Of a stretch of 32,478 nt of DNA, positions 1-7,427 are shown piece by piece. The translations under genes were made by a program, and so were the position numbers. Origin of the DNA: Acidobacteriaceae bacterium (GTDB lineage: Bacteria; Acidobacteriota; Terriglobia; Terriglobales; Acidobacteriaceae); assembly GCA_003166855.1 (NCBI GenBank), contig PMUM01000083.1, positions 1 to 32,478 of the forward strand, read 5' to 3'. Each line of letters opens with the position of its first letter. Within the stretch, counting starts at the first letter, position 1. The notes beneath the pieces were generated by a model. That model did not search any database. It saw only the letters and a list, made by a program, of their open reading frames with translations, and was not told where the DNA came from.

Positions 1-142
1 CTTTGAATGACGAGCCCTCCGCCAGCATGAGGATCAACTTGGCGCGAAACACGTATCCGGCCGGCAGAGCACGTGATTGAGCGATGCTGCTTAGATCTGA
101 ATGCTGTTGCTTGGTGAGCAAGATTTCGCTGCCAGTAACCAT
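1..142 (-). CDS. IS630-type transposase, N-terminal part (cut by window edge)
   Basis: Reading the minus strand from the ATG at 142 gives 47 codons, open to the window edge. The peptide begins MVTGSEILLTKQQHSDLSSI and continues with AQSRALPAGYVFRAKLILMLAEGSS. This is the pattern seen at the start of IS630/Tc1-like transposases: a helix with LT..Q...L..I...R.LPA, then RA.LIL.LA.G leading into the helix-turn-helix. The DDE catalytic core would lie outside the window, so integrity cannot be judged. The gene diverges from the integrase at 228, with 85 bp between them. I saw no terminal inverted repeat in that gap. The alternative is a stand-alone IS630-derived HTH protein. Confidence 0.6.
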   Translation of the reverse strand, partial: MVTGSEILLTKQQHSDLSSIAQSRALPAGYVFRAKLILMLAEGSSFK

Positions 143-227
143 GACAGCTTTGATGCTAACAGTCTAGTAATGGTTACTCTGCGACAGGCCACTAGGTCAG
201 ATCATCGCCGTTCGGGAGAACACCTGG

Positions 228-1367
228 ATGATTCGTATTCCATTAGGCTGCGACCCCGAAACCAAGCAGCGTAATTATTACAACCGAACAGTTCATGGCT
301 CTCTTCGCCAGGCACAGAAGTTCCTAGGAAGAAAGATCGATGAACTGGGTGCCAGTATCGAGAGAGATGGCGCGAAGATTCGGTTGGATCAATATCTCGA
401 TCAGTGGCTCAAGACAATCAAATTGCGGATCTGCAGCAAGACATATGAAAGCTACGAGAGTCTGCTCGCAAAATACATCCGCCCATCACTAGGGAAAAAA
501 TCTTTGGTCGCAATTAGGCCGTTGGACGTCCAGGGGGTTTACGAACAAATGTCAGATCGCGGGCTTTCGCCAAGAACGGTGCAAGGGGCTCATTGGGTGC
601 TCAATGCGGCGTTCAGACAGGCATTGCAGTGGGAAATGATTTTAGAGGTGCCGACCAAAGGCATCAAACTACCCAGGATTCGAAGGCGCGAGATGCGGGT
701 ATTCAGCGTAGAGGAGACAAAGACCTTCTTGAAATTTGCGCTGCCCACGATGTACGGAACTTTGTTCGCCGTCGCCGTCACCACTGGAATGCGTCCCAGC
801 GAGTACATCGGCCTCAAGTGGCAGGACATTGACGGGGAACGCGGAACCGTCAGTGTGAAAAGAACGTTGCGAAAAGGGCCTACGGGACAGTGGGAATACG
901 GCGAGACAAAGCGGGCAGGTAGCCGACGACTGATCAGATTGCAGAACTGGGTCATCGCGAGGCTGAAACAACTCAGGGAGTTCCAGACGGCGCACCCGGT
1001 TGTCGATCCCGAAGAATGGCCGGAAGCCGTCGACCTGATCTTCGTGACGGAATTCGGAAGGCCAGTGAATGTGAATAGCCTGGTCTACAAGCATTTCAAG
1101 CCGATATTAAAGAGGGCCGGACTACCAGACATCAGGCTTTATGATCTGCGGCATACAGCGGCGACGTTGGCATTGACAGTCGGTATTTCGCCCAAGGTCG
1201 TATCGGAACAACTTGGGCACACGAGCGCCGCTTTCACTCTAGATGTTTATTCGCACGTGCTGCCACACATGCAGGATGATGCGGCAGCGAAAGTGGAGGC
1301 TGCACTGATGGGAAGTACATCAGGGATTAGAGGATTAGATGGGGGGCCCGTCGACTATTTCCGATAA
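228..1367 (+). CDS. tyrosine-type site-specific integrase
   Basis: A 379-aa phage/island-type tyrosine recombinase that would join DNA at attachment sites through a 3'-phosphotyrosine intermediate. The core-binding SAM-like domain spans about residues 50-140 and the catalytic domain about 155-360. Visible catalytic residues are Arg189 (TTGMRPSE), a Lys in ETKRAGSRR near 229, Arg308 (YDLRH), His331 (QLGHTS) and Tyr341 (LDVYSHV). The usual HxxR motif reads YDLR here, a tolerated change in this family. The N-terminal arm domain looks clipped: the frame stays open upstream to a stop near 168 and reads AVRENTW just before the ATG, as in longer relatives, but offers no better start. A GGGAG precedes the ATG at normal spacing. 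The 3' end overlaps the convergent XRE gene by 13 bp. No tRNA or att repeat is visible. Confidence 0.9.
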   Translation: MIRIPLGCDPETKQRNYYNRTVHGSLRQAQKFLGRKIDELGASIERDGAKIRLDQYLDQWLKTIKLRICSKTYESYESLLAKYIRPSLGKKSLVAIRPLDVQGVYEQMSDRGLSPRTVQGAHWVLNAAFRQALQWEMILEVPTKGIKLPRIRRREMRVFSVEETKTFLKFALPTMYGTLFAVAVTTGMRPSEYIGLKWQDIDGERGTVSVKRTLRKGPTGQWEYGETKRAGSRRLIRLQNWVIARLKQLREFQTAHPVVDPEEWPEAVDLIFVTEFGRPVNVNSLVYKHFKPILKRAGLPDIRLYDLRHTAATLALTVGISPKVVSEQLGHTSAAFTLDVYSHVLPHMQDDAAAKVEAALMGSTSGIRGLDGGPVDYFR

Positions 1368-1591
1368 ATACCGCGATCGAGCCCCTCAATCAACTGCGCA
1401 GCCCGCACGGCGAAGGTGTCACATATGCGAAGGAGAGTCGTAAGGGTGATGGGTCTGCCGGCCTCTATTTGCTGCCAGTGGCGAGCGGAGAAGCCAAATC
1501 CAATCATGTCTTCTTGGGTGAATCCTTTGGACTTGCGAAGCTTTTTTACGCGCTCTCCGAAAGCGCGAAAGAATTGTTTCTCATCGACCAA
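1355..1591 (-). CDS. XRE-family helix-turn-helix protein, copy 1
   Basis: A 78-aa protein that is almost entirely a Cro/C1-type helix-turn-helix. FFRAFGERVKKLRKSKGFTQ is followed by DMIGFGFSARHWQQIEAGRP (recognition helix) and TLLRICDTFAV. It is a close paralogue of the next minus-strand gene: both share TQEDMI(G/S)FGFSARHWQQIE(A/K)GRP. It has no effector or dimerisation domain beyond the HTH, so it is probably a small DNA-binding regulator, like those of phages, islands and toxin-antitoxin loci. It starts at an ATG 30 bp downstream of a 20-bp element that also precedes the paralogue. It is convergent with the integrase and overlaps its last 13 bp. The target is unknown. Confidence 0.8.
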   Translation of the reverse strand: MVDEKQFFRAFGERVKKLRKSKGFTQEDMIGFGFSARHWQQIEAGRPITLTTLLRICDTFAVRAAQLIEGLDRGIYRK

Positions 1592-1621
1592 GCCTGTCTT
1601 TTAAGCGATTAACGGCTCGAT

Positions 1622-1641
1622 CACCACGAGCAGAATAGCTG
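1622..1641 (-). repeat. duplicated upstream element, copy 1
   Basis: CACCACGAGCAGAATAGCTG on the plus strand. The same 20-mer with one substitution lies at 1963-1982. Each copy sits 30-33 bp upstream of the start of an XRE paralogue in the same orientation. This suggests a shared operator or promoter segment, or simply the edge of the tandem duplication. Confidence 0.65.
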
Positions 1642-1689
1642 TATCAAAAGGAAATCTATTGTCTGGATGGTTCCGGGAAAGTCGCTCTT

Positions 1690-1929
1690 CTACTCGTCTA
1701 CCATCACGGGACGAGGGAGGCCGTGAACCAGTTCCGACAGGGGTACATCTAGAGCAACAGTAATTCGAAGAAGAGTCTTGATCGTGATGGGTCGTCCTTT
1801 TTCAATTTGTTGCCAGTGTCGCGCCGAGAACCCAAAAGAAATCATATCTTCCTGCGTATAGCGTCTCCTTTCCCGGAGAGCGCGAATCCGCATGCCCAAA
1901 GCTTCGAAGAATTTGCTCGCGTCTAGCAC
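1690..1929 (-). CDS. XRE-family helix-turn-helix protein, copy 2
   Basis: A 79-aa Cro/C1-type HTH protein paralogous to the 1355-1591 gene. KFFEALGMRIRALRERRRYT is followed by QEDMISFGFSARHWQQIEKG and RPITIKTLLRI. I chose the GTG at 1929 over an upstream ATG at 1968 for two reasons. It gives a protein that aligns from its first residue with copy 1 (MLDASKFFEALG against MVDEKQFFRAFG). It also leaves the shared 20-bp element upstream of the coding region, as in copy 1; the ATG at 1968 would fall inside that element. The two genes are tandem on the minus strand, about 100 bp apart, and probably arose by local duplication. The role is likely regulatory; the target is unknown. Confidence 0.75.
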   Translation of the reverse strand: MLDASKFFEALGMRIRALRERRRYTQEDMISFGFSARHWQQIEKGRPITIKTLLRITVALDVPLSELVHGLPRPVMVDE

Positions 1930-1962
1930 GTTGAACCCATTAAGAAGCGGCACGTGCAAAAA

Positions 1963-1982
1963 CACCACGAGCAGATTAGCTG
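1963..1982 (-). repeat. duplicated upstream element, copy 2
   Basis: CACCACGAGCAGATTAGCTG on the plus strand, 19 of 20 positions identical to the copy at 1622-1641. It ends 33 bp upstream of the GTG chosen for the second XRE gene. Confidence 0.65.
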
Positions 1983-2006
1983 GACAACGAAAAGAACAAG
2001 TGCTAT

Positions 2007-2180
2007 ATGTACGGGGAGATTAGCGCAAGATTAGAAAATCTCGTTAAGAATGGCGTCATGGTGACGGAGCGGAGAGAGGGTGAACGTAACGTTGCAGATG
2101 AGTTCATATCTGCCTATGGACGACTCACTGGACCGTTAGCAGGTAAGACTGAGTCCGCAAGCTCAAGGCAGAATTTGTAA
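2007..2180 (+). CDS. possible small hydrophilic protein (57 aa)
   Basis: An ATG-initiated 57-codon frame running divergently from the XRE pair. The peptide is charged and probably helical, with MYGEISARLENLVKNGVMVT near the start and VADEFISAYGRL in the middle. The ribosome-binding site is weak (an A-rich AAAAGAACAAG about 7 nt upstream). Small genes divergent from XRE regulators are common in island and phage control regions. I recognise no family, and it could be a chance frame. Confidence 0.3.
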   Translation: MYGEISARLENLVKNGVMVTERREGERNVADEFISAYGRLTGPLAGKTESASSRQNL

Positions 2181-2382
2181 GTAGTTGAAACTGAAACGTT
2201 TACGTGTGCTGCGATGTGTGCCAAATCGTGGGGCCGGTGAAGTGTGCCCAAAATCAGGCTCCGGAACCGGTAATCCAAAACGCCAGCAGGGAAGTGCTAA
2301 GTCTGGAAGATGGCCTTCCGACCACAAATCCAGGGCCGAGATCTCATGAATTCCTCTGCTGGGGCCCTTTTAGGGGGAGCCC
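2181..2382. other. non-coding leader upstream of the sigma factor
   Basis: About 200 bp with no convincing gene. It contains TTGAAACTGAAACG near 2184, and GAAAC is a sequence many ECF sigma factors recognise at -35, so an autoregulated promoter is possible. I cannot place a matching -10. The AGGGGGAG just before 2383 is the sigma gene's ribosome-binding site. Confidence 0.3.
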
Positions 2383-3063
2383 ATGTCTTTATCCGATGAA
2401 GAACTGGCAGCCTTGTTCCTCTCCCCCTCTCGCCTTCAGAGCCTTAGTGACGAAGATCTCATGGCGGCGCTGCGCATGGGCTGCAACGATGCCCTGGCGG
2501 TGTTGTTTGAAAGACACAGCGCTCAGGTCTTCCGGATCGCCCGCGCAATCCTCCACGATGACGGGGAAGCAGAAGAGACGGTCCAGAAGGTGTTCCTGGA
2601 TATATTCCGGGCGGTCAACCAGTTCAACCCCGATCGCGGAACCTTCAAAACTTGGCTGCTTCAGTACGCTTACCACCGCAGCATCGATCGACGGCAGCAT
2701 CTCCAATCAAACCGGTTTTACAGTCGGGACGAACTGGACGACCTGATGCCGGCTGAACTGTTTAATGGGCCCGGCCATTTGCTATGCTTGCCTCCGCAGG
2801 AGGTTGCTTGTCTGGTGGAGCAGGTCCTTGCCACTCTGGAGTCGCGTCAGCGCCGGGTGATCGAGCTCACTTATTTCGAAGGCTTGACCGCAGAAGAGAT
2901 TGCCAAGAAGACGGGCGACTCAGCATCCTCGGTCCGCCACAATCTCTATCGCGGCCTGGCGAAGTTGAGGGATGTCCTGTTGGAAACTGGCAAGGCCAAG
3001 GGAAAACGGACGGCCGCCGAACCGGCGCTGAAAGGGAAGAGGATCCTCGTTGAATACCCATGA
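2383..3063 (+). CDS. ECF-type RNA polymerase sigma factor
   Basis: A 226-aa sigma-70-family extracytoplasmic-function factor. Region 2 covers about residues 40-110: LFERHSAQVFRIARAILHDD, then AEETVQKVFLDIFR, then TFKTWLLQYAYHRSIDRRQ. Region 4 covers about 145-200: VLATLESRQRRVIELTYFEG with the HTH LTAEEIAKKTGDSASSVRHN and LYRGLAKLRD. There is no region 1.1 or 3, as expected for this class. The ATG follows a very good AGGGGGAG. The gene overlaps the anti-sigma gene by 14 bp, so the two are translationally coupled. It would direct polymerase to a stress or envelope regulon once freed from its partner. Regulation of the convergent minus-strand operon is possible but nothing here shows it. Confidence 0.93.
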   Translation: MSLSDEELAALFLSPSRLQSLSDEDLMAALRMGCNDALAVLFERHSAQVFRIARAILHDDGEAEETVQKVFLDIFRAVNQFNPDRGTFKTWLLQYAYHRSIDRRQHLQSNRFYSRDELDDLMPAELFNGPGHLLCLPPQEVACLVEQVLATLESRQRRVIELTYFEGLTAEEIAKKTGDSASSVRHNLYRGLAKLRDVLLETGKAKGKRTAAEPALKGKRILVEYP

Positions 3064-4267
3064 ACAATACGAGGAGCTGTGCGCACTGGCTGCTAGCGGG
3101 CAAGCCTCGCAGGATGAGTTAGCGGATCTAAGATCTCACCTCGAACTCTGTCCCAGCTGTCGCGCCACGACCTACGATTTTACGCAGATCAGTGCTCAGG
3201 CCCTTTCCCAGCTAGCAGCGAAGCATCTGCACTGTCAGATTCCCTCCGGAATGACGCAGAGATTTATGGCTCGGGCCCGGTCCGAGGGGATCGAGATGAC
3301 CCGCGAGAACGTGCCCCAGGCCCCGGCAGCAAATCGTCGTTGGTTTTTCGCGACTATCGGCGTCGCGGCCGCAGTTGTCCTGATCGGGGGTTTTCTGACC
3401 ATTGGCAGGCGGAAGTCAACTCCGGTAGCGGTTGACCGTCCGCCAGTTCCTGCCAACCAGATGGCCGTGCCTTCGTCTGGTACGGTTTCCGAAGATGGCG
3501 GAGCGGGGGACGCCCGACTCCAACAACAACTGGCAGCGGCCCGGTCAGAAATGAAGTTCATGTCGGCGACGATTCAGGAACAACGCGCCGAGATCGAATC
3601 CAAAAGGAAGGCGAGCGACGACTTAAATTCGCGCCTCACCGAAGCAGAGAAGGGAAGTGTAATCACTCAGTCTGAGCGAGCCCAGCGGGACGTTCGCATC
3701 GCGCAGCTTGAGACGGAGATAGAGAAAGCGAAGTCCGAAAAGAACGCGAGCGATACGACGCTTGTTCTCCAAGAGGCCGAGCTTCGTGAACTTCGAAAAC
3801 AAATCTCCGACGCAGCCGCAGCTCTGGGAGAACAACAGGAACTCGCTGAGAAGGGAAGTGACGTACGCGACCTCGTGGTCGCACGCAATCTCCACATCAT
3901 CGATGTGCATGACCGGGACGGGGACGGCAAGAGCCAGCGGGCCTTTGGCCGGATCTTCTACACGGAAGGGAAGTCCCTCATCTTTTATGCGTACGACCTG
4001 GCGGACCCGCGGAAACTGGAAGCCAAAGTGTCGTTTTACGTGTGGGGTGAACGGCTGGGTGCCGAAAAGCCTATCAGAAGCTTGGGCGTCTTCCACAACG
4101 ATGACGCGAGCGACGGACGATGGGTGCTGACGTTCGACGACCCTCAGATCTTGGCGCAGATCAATTCGGTTTTCGTGACCGTTGAGTCCGCTAAGAAGTC
4201 GATTAAGGAACCCGGAGGCAAGAGAATCTTGTTTGCGTTCCTGGGGGACAAGCCCAATCACCCGTGA
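3050..4267 (+). CDS. membrane-anchored anti-sigma factor (zf-HC2 / RskA-like)
   Basis: A 405-aa protein starting at a TTG inside the end of the sigma gene, behind GGGAAGAGG. This start is needed to keep the N-terminal zinc-binding anti-sigma motif (H-x3-C-x2-C in LRSHLELCPSCRA). A single transmembrane segment lies at about 97-118 (FFATIGVAAAVVLIGGFLTI). Next comes a long charged coiled coil at about 160-270, rich in Glu, Gln, Lys and Ala. The C-terminal globular domain, about 275-405, ends in a pattern like the RskA periplasmic domain (FVTVES, then GGKRILFAFLG). The cytosolic N-terminus would hold the sigma factor; the coiled coil and C-domain would sense an envelope signal. Whether it is proteolysed cannot be seen. 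Confidence 0.85.
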   Translation: MNTHEQYEELCALAASGQASQDELADLRSHLELCPSCRATTYDFTQISAQALSQLAAKHLHCQIPSGMTQRFMARARSEGIEMTRENVPQAPAANRRWFFATIGVAAAVVLIGGFLTIGRRKSTPVAVDRPPVPANQMAVPSSGTVSEDGGAGDARLQQQLAAARSEMKFMSATIQEQRAEIESKRKASDDLNSRLTEAEKGSVITQSERAQRDVRIAQLETEIEKAKSEKNASDTTLVLQEAELRELRKQISDAAAALGEQQELAEKGSDVRDLVVARNLHIIDVHDRDGDGKSQRAFGRIFYTEGKSLIFYAYDLADPRKLEAKVSFYVWGERLGAEKPIRSLGVFHNDDASDGRWVLTFDDPQILAQINSVFVTVESAKKSIKEPGGKRILFAFLGDKPNHP

Positions 4268-4361
4268 ATCGAATTCCATCTCCTGTCAGACTCGGTGTGC
4301 AGCTTCCTATAGAAGATGGATGCATTTCGCATCAACTGGTGGACTGAAAATCTGTCGCCGG

Positions 4362-5849
4362 TCATCGCTCGCGGGTAGGTTTGAAGATGACCCGTAATAC
4401 TCTCGAATTTTTCGCGTAATTTCCATGGGCGCCGGTGGGCCAGACAAAGAATGGGGGAATTTTGAAACCCGAATTTCGGACGTGATAATTCAAGACATTG
4501 ACACCCTCGATGTCTGGAACATCCCAGGAAAGCAAGTCGTCCGGGTCGCTCCAGGCCACGATCTGGGGCCCGGGAGACAAAGAAGGGCGGTGCTGCAGGA
4601 AAGCTTGCCTCATTAACAGCCAATGCTTGATGGAAACCGGCTTCGCGGTCTCGGGCGGCGTGCTGGCTGGCGGGTTCGTGGGTGGTTGGGTCGGAGCCGA
4701 GACCCGGGCAAGCTCTAAGAGTTCCACTTGGTTTGCGAGGAAGTAGAAGCCGGCGGTGTGCGCGGAAAAATAATCCACCGCATTTGTCTCTGCCGGAGAG
4801 ATCGCGAATTCCGCAAGTCCAGGGATTTGTGGACCGAGCCAGTCCGAATCAAGGGCGGCGAGCGAAAGATAACTACCGAGGCTGTGCGTAATGAAGTAGA
4901 ACTCAGGGCCGGCATCTTCCGGCTTCGCTGCCTTCGAATCGATACCCGCGGCTTCCAAGGACTTCACCAAAAGTTGGCGGATTCCGGCCGTCAAAATCTC
5001 CTGTACTGGCCCGAGAGCCATGACCGCATCGCCAAAACCCCAGTCCATCAGGTCGTTTTTCAGCGAGCGGTTGGCGAGTGTCGCATGGCGGGAGATATGG
5101 CCGAGTTCCGTTGCTTCGGCAGGCTCAATCCACCGATAGGCCAAATAGCGTCCCGGGTGATCAGTATCCGATTGGTTGCCCTTTGGAACCGCACAAATGT
5201 CCAACTGATCCTTAGACGGGCCAGTCAGCGCAGAGTCGCTAGGGATGAGCCATTTGCATTTCAGTGGATAGGCAATAGGCCACCAGTTGAGTTCGTCCAG
5301 CATGATCGGCGTATGACCGTTGCCGGCAAGCTCATAGCGGTCAATAAATGGCGCTGAGGCGTTCCAATCCTCGGTGGTTTTCCAAATCCGGGCCTGCATG
5401 TATGCGAGCTCCGGTGGAGCGTGATTTAGCGCAAACGGGCCGCTGTCGGCATAGACACGCCCCAAGCTGGTCACCGTACATTCGCCAAGATATTTGCAAA
5501 TACCCTGACGCAGGAGCGACGAGTCGCCCGCTCCCACCTGTTTGATGCCATGCATGTAAAGGATGTGGATGGGTGTCCTGCCTTTGACGGCCATCTCCTT
5601 GGCGCCGATGGTTTCCGACATCAAATGAGGATTACCGGCGTGGTCCGCGCTCTTGATCACATCGCCGATGGACTGCATTCGAGCGGGCGGGTGCCCTCCA
5701 GAGGCACTTTGCGACCACATCTGAGATGAAGCAAGGAGGAAAATTGCGACGGCGGTCGTGATCCTATTATTTTGAGGGTGTCTCACGCTCGGCACTCCAA
5801 GTCGAGATGGGGAGGTGGCGAAACTGTTTGGCATCTTCGGCTGCATCAC
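4362..5849 (-). CDS. exported alpha/beta-hydrolase-fold protein, last gene of the seven-gene operon
   Basis: A 495-aa serine-hydrolase candidate. A signal sequence covers about residues 28-47 (ITTAVAIFLLASSQMWSQS). A first strand with an oxyanion-type HG lies at 97-101 (LYMHG). The nucleophile elbow is THSLGS with Ser323. An acidic cluster AWSDPDDLLSW sits near 435-438, and a His in GAHGNY at 475. Spacing and order fit a Ser-Asp-His lipase/esterase triad. A Pro/Thr-rich insert lies at about 385-403. The start is a GTG overlapping the TGA of the upstream MBL gene (GTGA); an ATG follows one codon later. It is translationally coupled with no separate ribosome-binding site. The substrate is unknown; a lipid or ester in the periplasm is an inference. 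It converges on the anti-sigma gene. Confidence 0.7.
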   Translation of the reverse strand: MMQPKMPNSFATSPSRLGVPSVRHPQNNRITTAVAIFLLASSQMWSQSASGGHPPARMQSIGDVIKSADHAGNPHLMSETIGAKEMAVKGRTPIHILYMHGIKQVGAGDSSLLRQGICKYLGECTVTSLGRVYADSGPFALNHAPPELAYMQARIWKTTEDWNASAPFIDRYELAGNGHTPIMLDELNWWPIAYPLKCKWLIPSDSALTGPSKDQLDICAVPKGNQSDTDHPGRYLAYRWIEPAEATELGHISRHATLANRSLKNDLMDWGFGDAVMALGPVQEILTAGIRQLLVKSLEAAGIDSKAAKPEDAGPEFYFITHSLGSYLSLAALDSDWLGPQIPGLAEFAISPAETNAVDYFSAHTAGFYFLANQVELLELARVSAPTQPPTNPPASTPPETAKPVSIKHWLLMRQAFLQHRPSLSPGPQIVAWSDPDDLLSWDVPDIEGVNVLNYHVRNSGFKIPPFFVWPTGAHGNYAKNSRVLRVIFKPTRER

Positions 5850-7408
5850 TCAAGAAAATAGTCGATGTAGGTATCCGTTGCGCGTATGCCTGCCTTGTTG
5901 GCTTTATCGCTGAGGCGCTCGTTCACGTCAGAGATGACCACCCTCTCGGCCGTCTTTTCCTTCAGGGCTTTGAGCAGCGCAGGCGCCGGCATCTCCCAAC
6001 CCTTCGTGCCCTGGTTCTTGGCCGTCGCTTCGTCGAGAGGAATAAACGCGACGAGATCATCGCGATTCATGAGTTCCAGCCCTCCCTTCTTCAAGGTGGC
6101 ATTGTGACTGCAATGGTGGCCGACTTTGTAAAAGACGGTGCGCCCAAGCAGTTCGAGAGCAGGCATCGGTTTTGCGCGCCCCGGAACGTCGAACCGCACG
6201 CGCTCCCACGATTGCCAGTTGCCCACCTGGGCATCACCGACGAACAGCAGCACTTCACCCTTTTTCACGAACTCGAATGCCAGCACAAGACTGGTGTTGT
6301 TGGTGTCGTTGTCGAGATCGAGCGCTAATTCACCGAAAGCTGCGACCCAGTCGTCTTCAATCTGCCGCCAAGACTGATTAGGATCGTCGTAAGTCTTGGA
6401 GACAAAGTCCTCAATGATGGCGAAGTAGGGGCTTGGGCCCGGCTGACCGAATTGATTCGGAGAACTGCGCGGAATCCTGTGCTCGTCGGAGAATGGGAAA
6501 TACCGCTCGCCATCTCCTGCCGTGGCTCCGGTAAGGGTGGCGACCGCCGCACCTAGCGCATCCATACCAGCATCCCCAATTGCCGCCAGGTGGTAAATCA
6601 GGTCCTGGCTCTTCATTTCCGCAGTCGCCTGGCTGGTCTTCAGTAGAATAGGGTCTTCGGGCGGGCCGAGTACATATACGCGGACCCCTTTAACGCCATC
6701 CAGTTCCAAAGGGTCGCAGCCAGGTTTCAGATACTCGATATTCTCAGCTGCTTTGCCCCGAAGCTTCAGATACTCGAGTGCCTCTGCAATTCTTCCAGCG
6801 CCGGTTGAGTCCTCGTCTTCGCTGAATCCAAGCACTTGTGCCACACCCTGCAAGGCTGGCGCTGCTGCTAAAGGACTTTTCAGGGCGGCCTGCAGCTTGG
6901 CGATGGCTTTCTTTCTAGCTTGTTTGATTGCTCTGATCTCTGGCTTGTTAAGATTCTCAGTCCAGCCCAACCACACGCCGCCGATGTCGAAGTCGTTGTT
7001 GAACACATCGCGGGCCTGGTTAAATCCCGAGAGGTGATCCTTGTGTTCGTGAGTCGCCACGACAAGATCCAGCTTTGCCTTGCCTCCGCCGTTTTCTGCT
7101 CGCACGGTGTCCCGAATATGTTCGACGATGCTTGTCATGAACTGCTTGTCCCGGCCCAAGGCGCCGCAGTCAATGAGCATGTGGAATGGGTGGTTGCCCT
7201 CACGCGGAAATGTGAGGAGAAAACAATCGCCCAGACCCTGTCGGTACATGCGCACGCGGACACGGAACTGTGTGGGGCTGCCTGCAACCGAAACAGGAGC
7301 TACTATGCCTTTACTCGGCTTGACCTTCGAACGAGTCTTCACTCTGACCTTGGCCTTCGCAGTCTTCTTCGCGACTTTCCCGGATTTCTTTGCTGCTACG
7401 CGTGGCAT
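5846..7408 (-). CDS. ComEC-like metallo-beta-lactamase-fold hydrolase with Lys-rich N-terminus
   Basis: A 520-aa MBL-fold protein. Metal ligands are visible in THEHKDH (His120, His122, Asp124, His125), then NNTSLVLAF, LLFVGDAQ and KVGHHCSHNAT. This is the motif series of the soluble domain of ComEC/Rec2, without any transmembrane competence segment. The first ~35 residues are strongly basic (AAKKSGKVAKKTAKAKVRVK and following), resembling a histone-H1-like tail. I chose the ATG at 7408 because TTTGGAG lies at good spacing and it lies 19 bp beyond the protease stop; an in-frame ATG at 7477 would overlap the protease gene. A long insert separates the HxHxDH motif from the GDA motif. It could be a nuclease or phosphodiesterase; the substrate is not evident. 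No signal peptide is seen, so it is probably cytosolic. Confidence 0.8.
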   Translation of the reverse strand: MPRVAAKKSGKVAKKTAKAKVRVKTRSKVKPSKGIVAPVSVAGSPTQFRVRVRMYRQGLGDCFLLTFPREGNHPFHMLIDCGALGRDKQFMTSIVEHIRDTVRAENGGGKAKLDLVVATHEHKDHLSGFNQARDVFNNDFDIGGVWLGWTENLNKPEIRAIKQARKKAIAKLQAALKSPLAAAPALQGVAQVLGFSEDEDSTGAGRIAEALEYLKLRGKAAENIEYLKPGCDPLELDGVKGVRVYVLGPPEDPILLKTSQATAEMKSQDLIYHLAAIGDAGMDALGAAVATLTGATAGDGERYFPFSDEHRIPRSSPNQFGQPGPSPYFAIIEDFVSKTYDDPNQSWRQIEDDWVAAFGELALDLDNDTNNTSLVLAFEFVKKGEVLLFVGDAQVGNWQSWERVRFDVPGRAKPMPALELLGRTVFYKVGHHCSHNATLKKGGLELMNRDDLVAFIPLDEATAKNQGTKGWEMPAPALLKALKEKTAERVVISDVNERLSDKANKAGIRATDTYIDYFLE

Positions 7409-7427
7409 GGTGTAATGACTCCAAAGA

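Noticed and set aside
2204-2746. 180-aa plus-strand frame upstream of and overlapping the sigma factor
   Set aside because: It overlaps the ECF sigma gene in another frame and has no recognised motif or good start.
3623-4279. 218-aa minus-strand frame opposite the anti-sigma gene
   Set aside because: It is the mirror of the coiled-coil and C-terminal coding region of the anti-sigma factor, with no family pattern and no ribosome-binding site.
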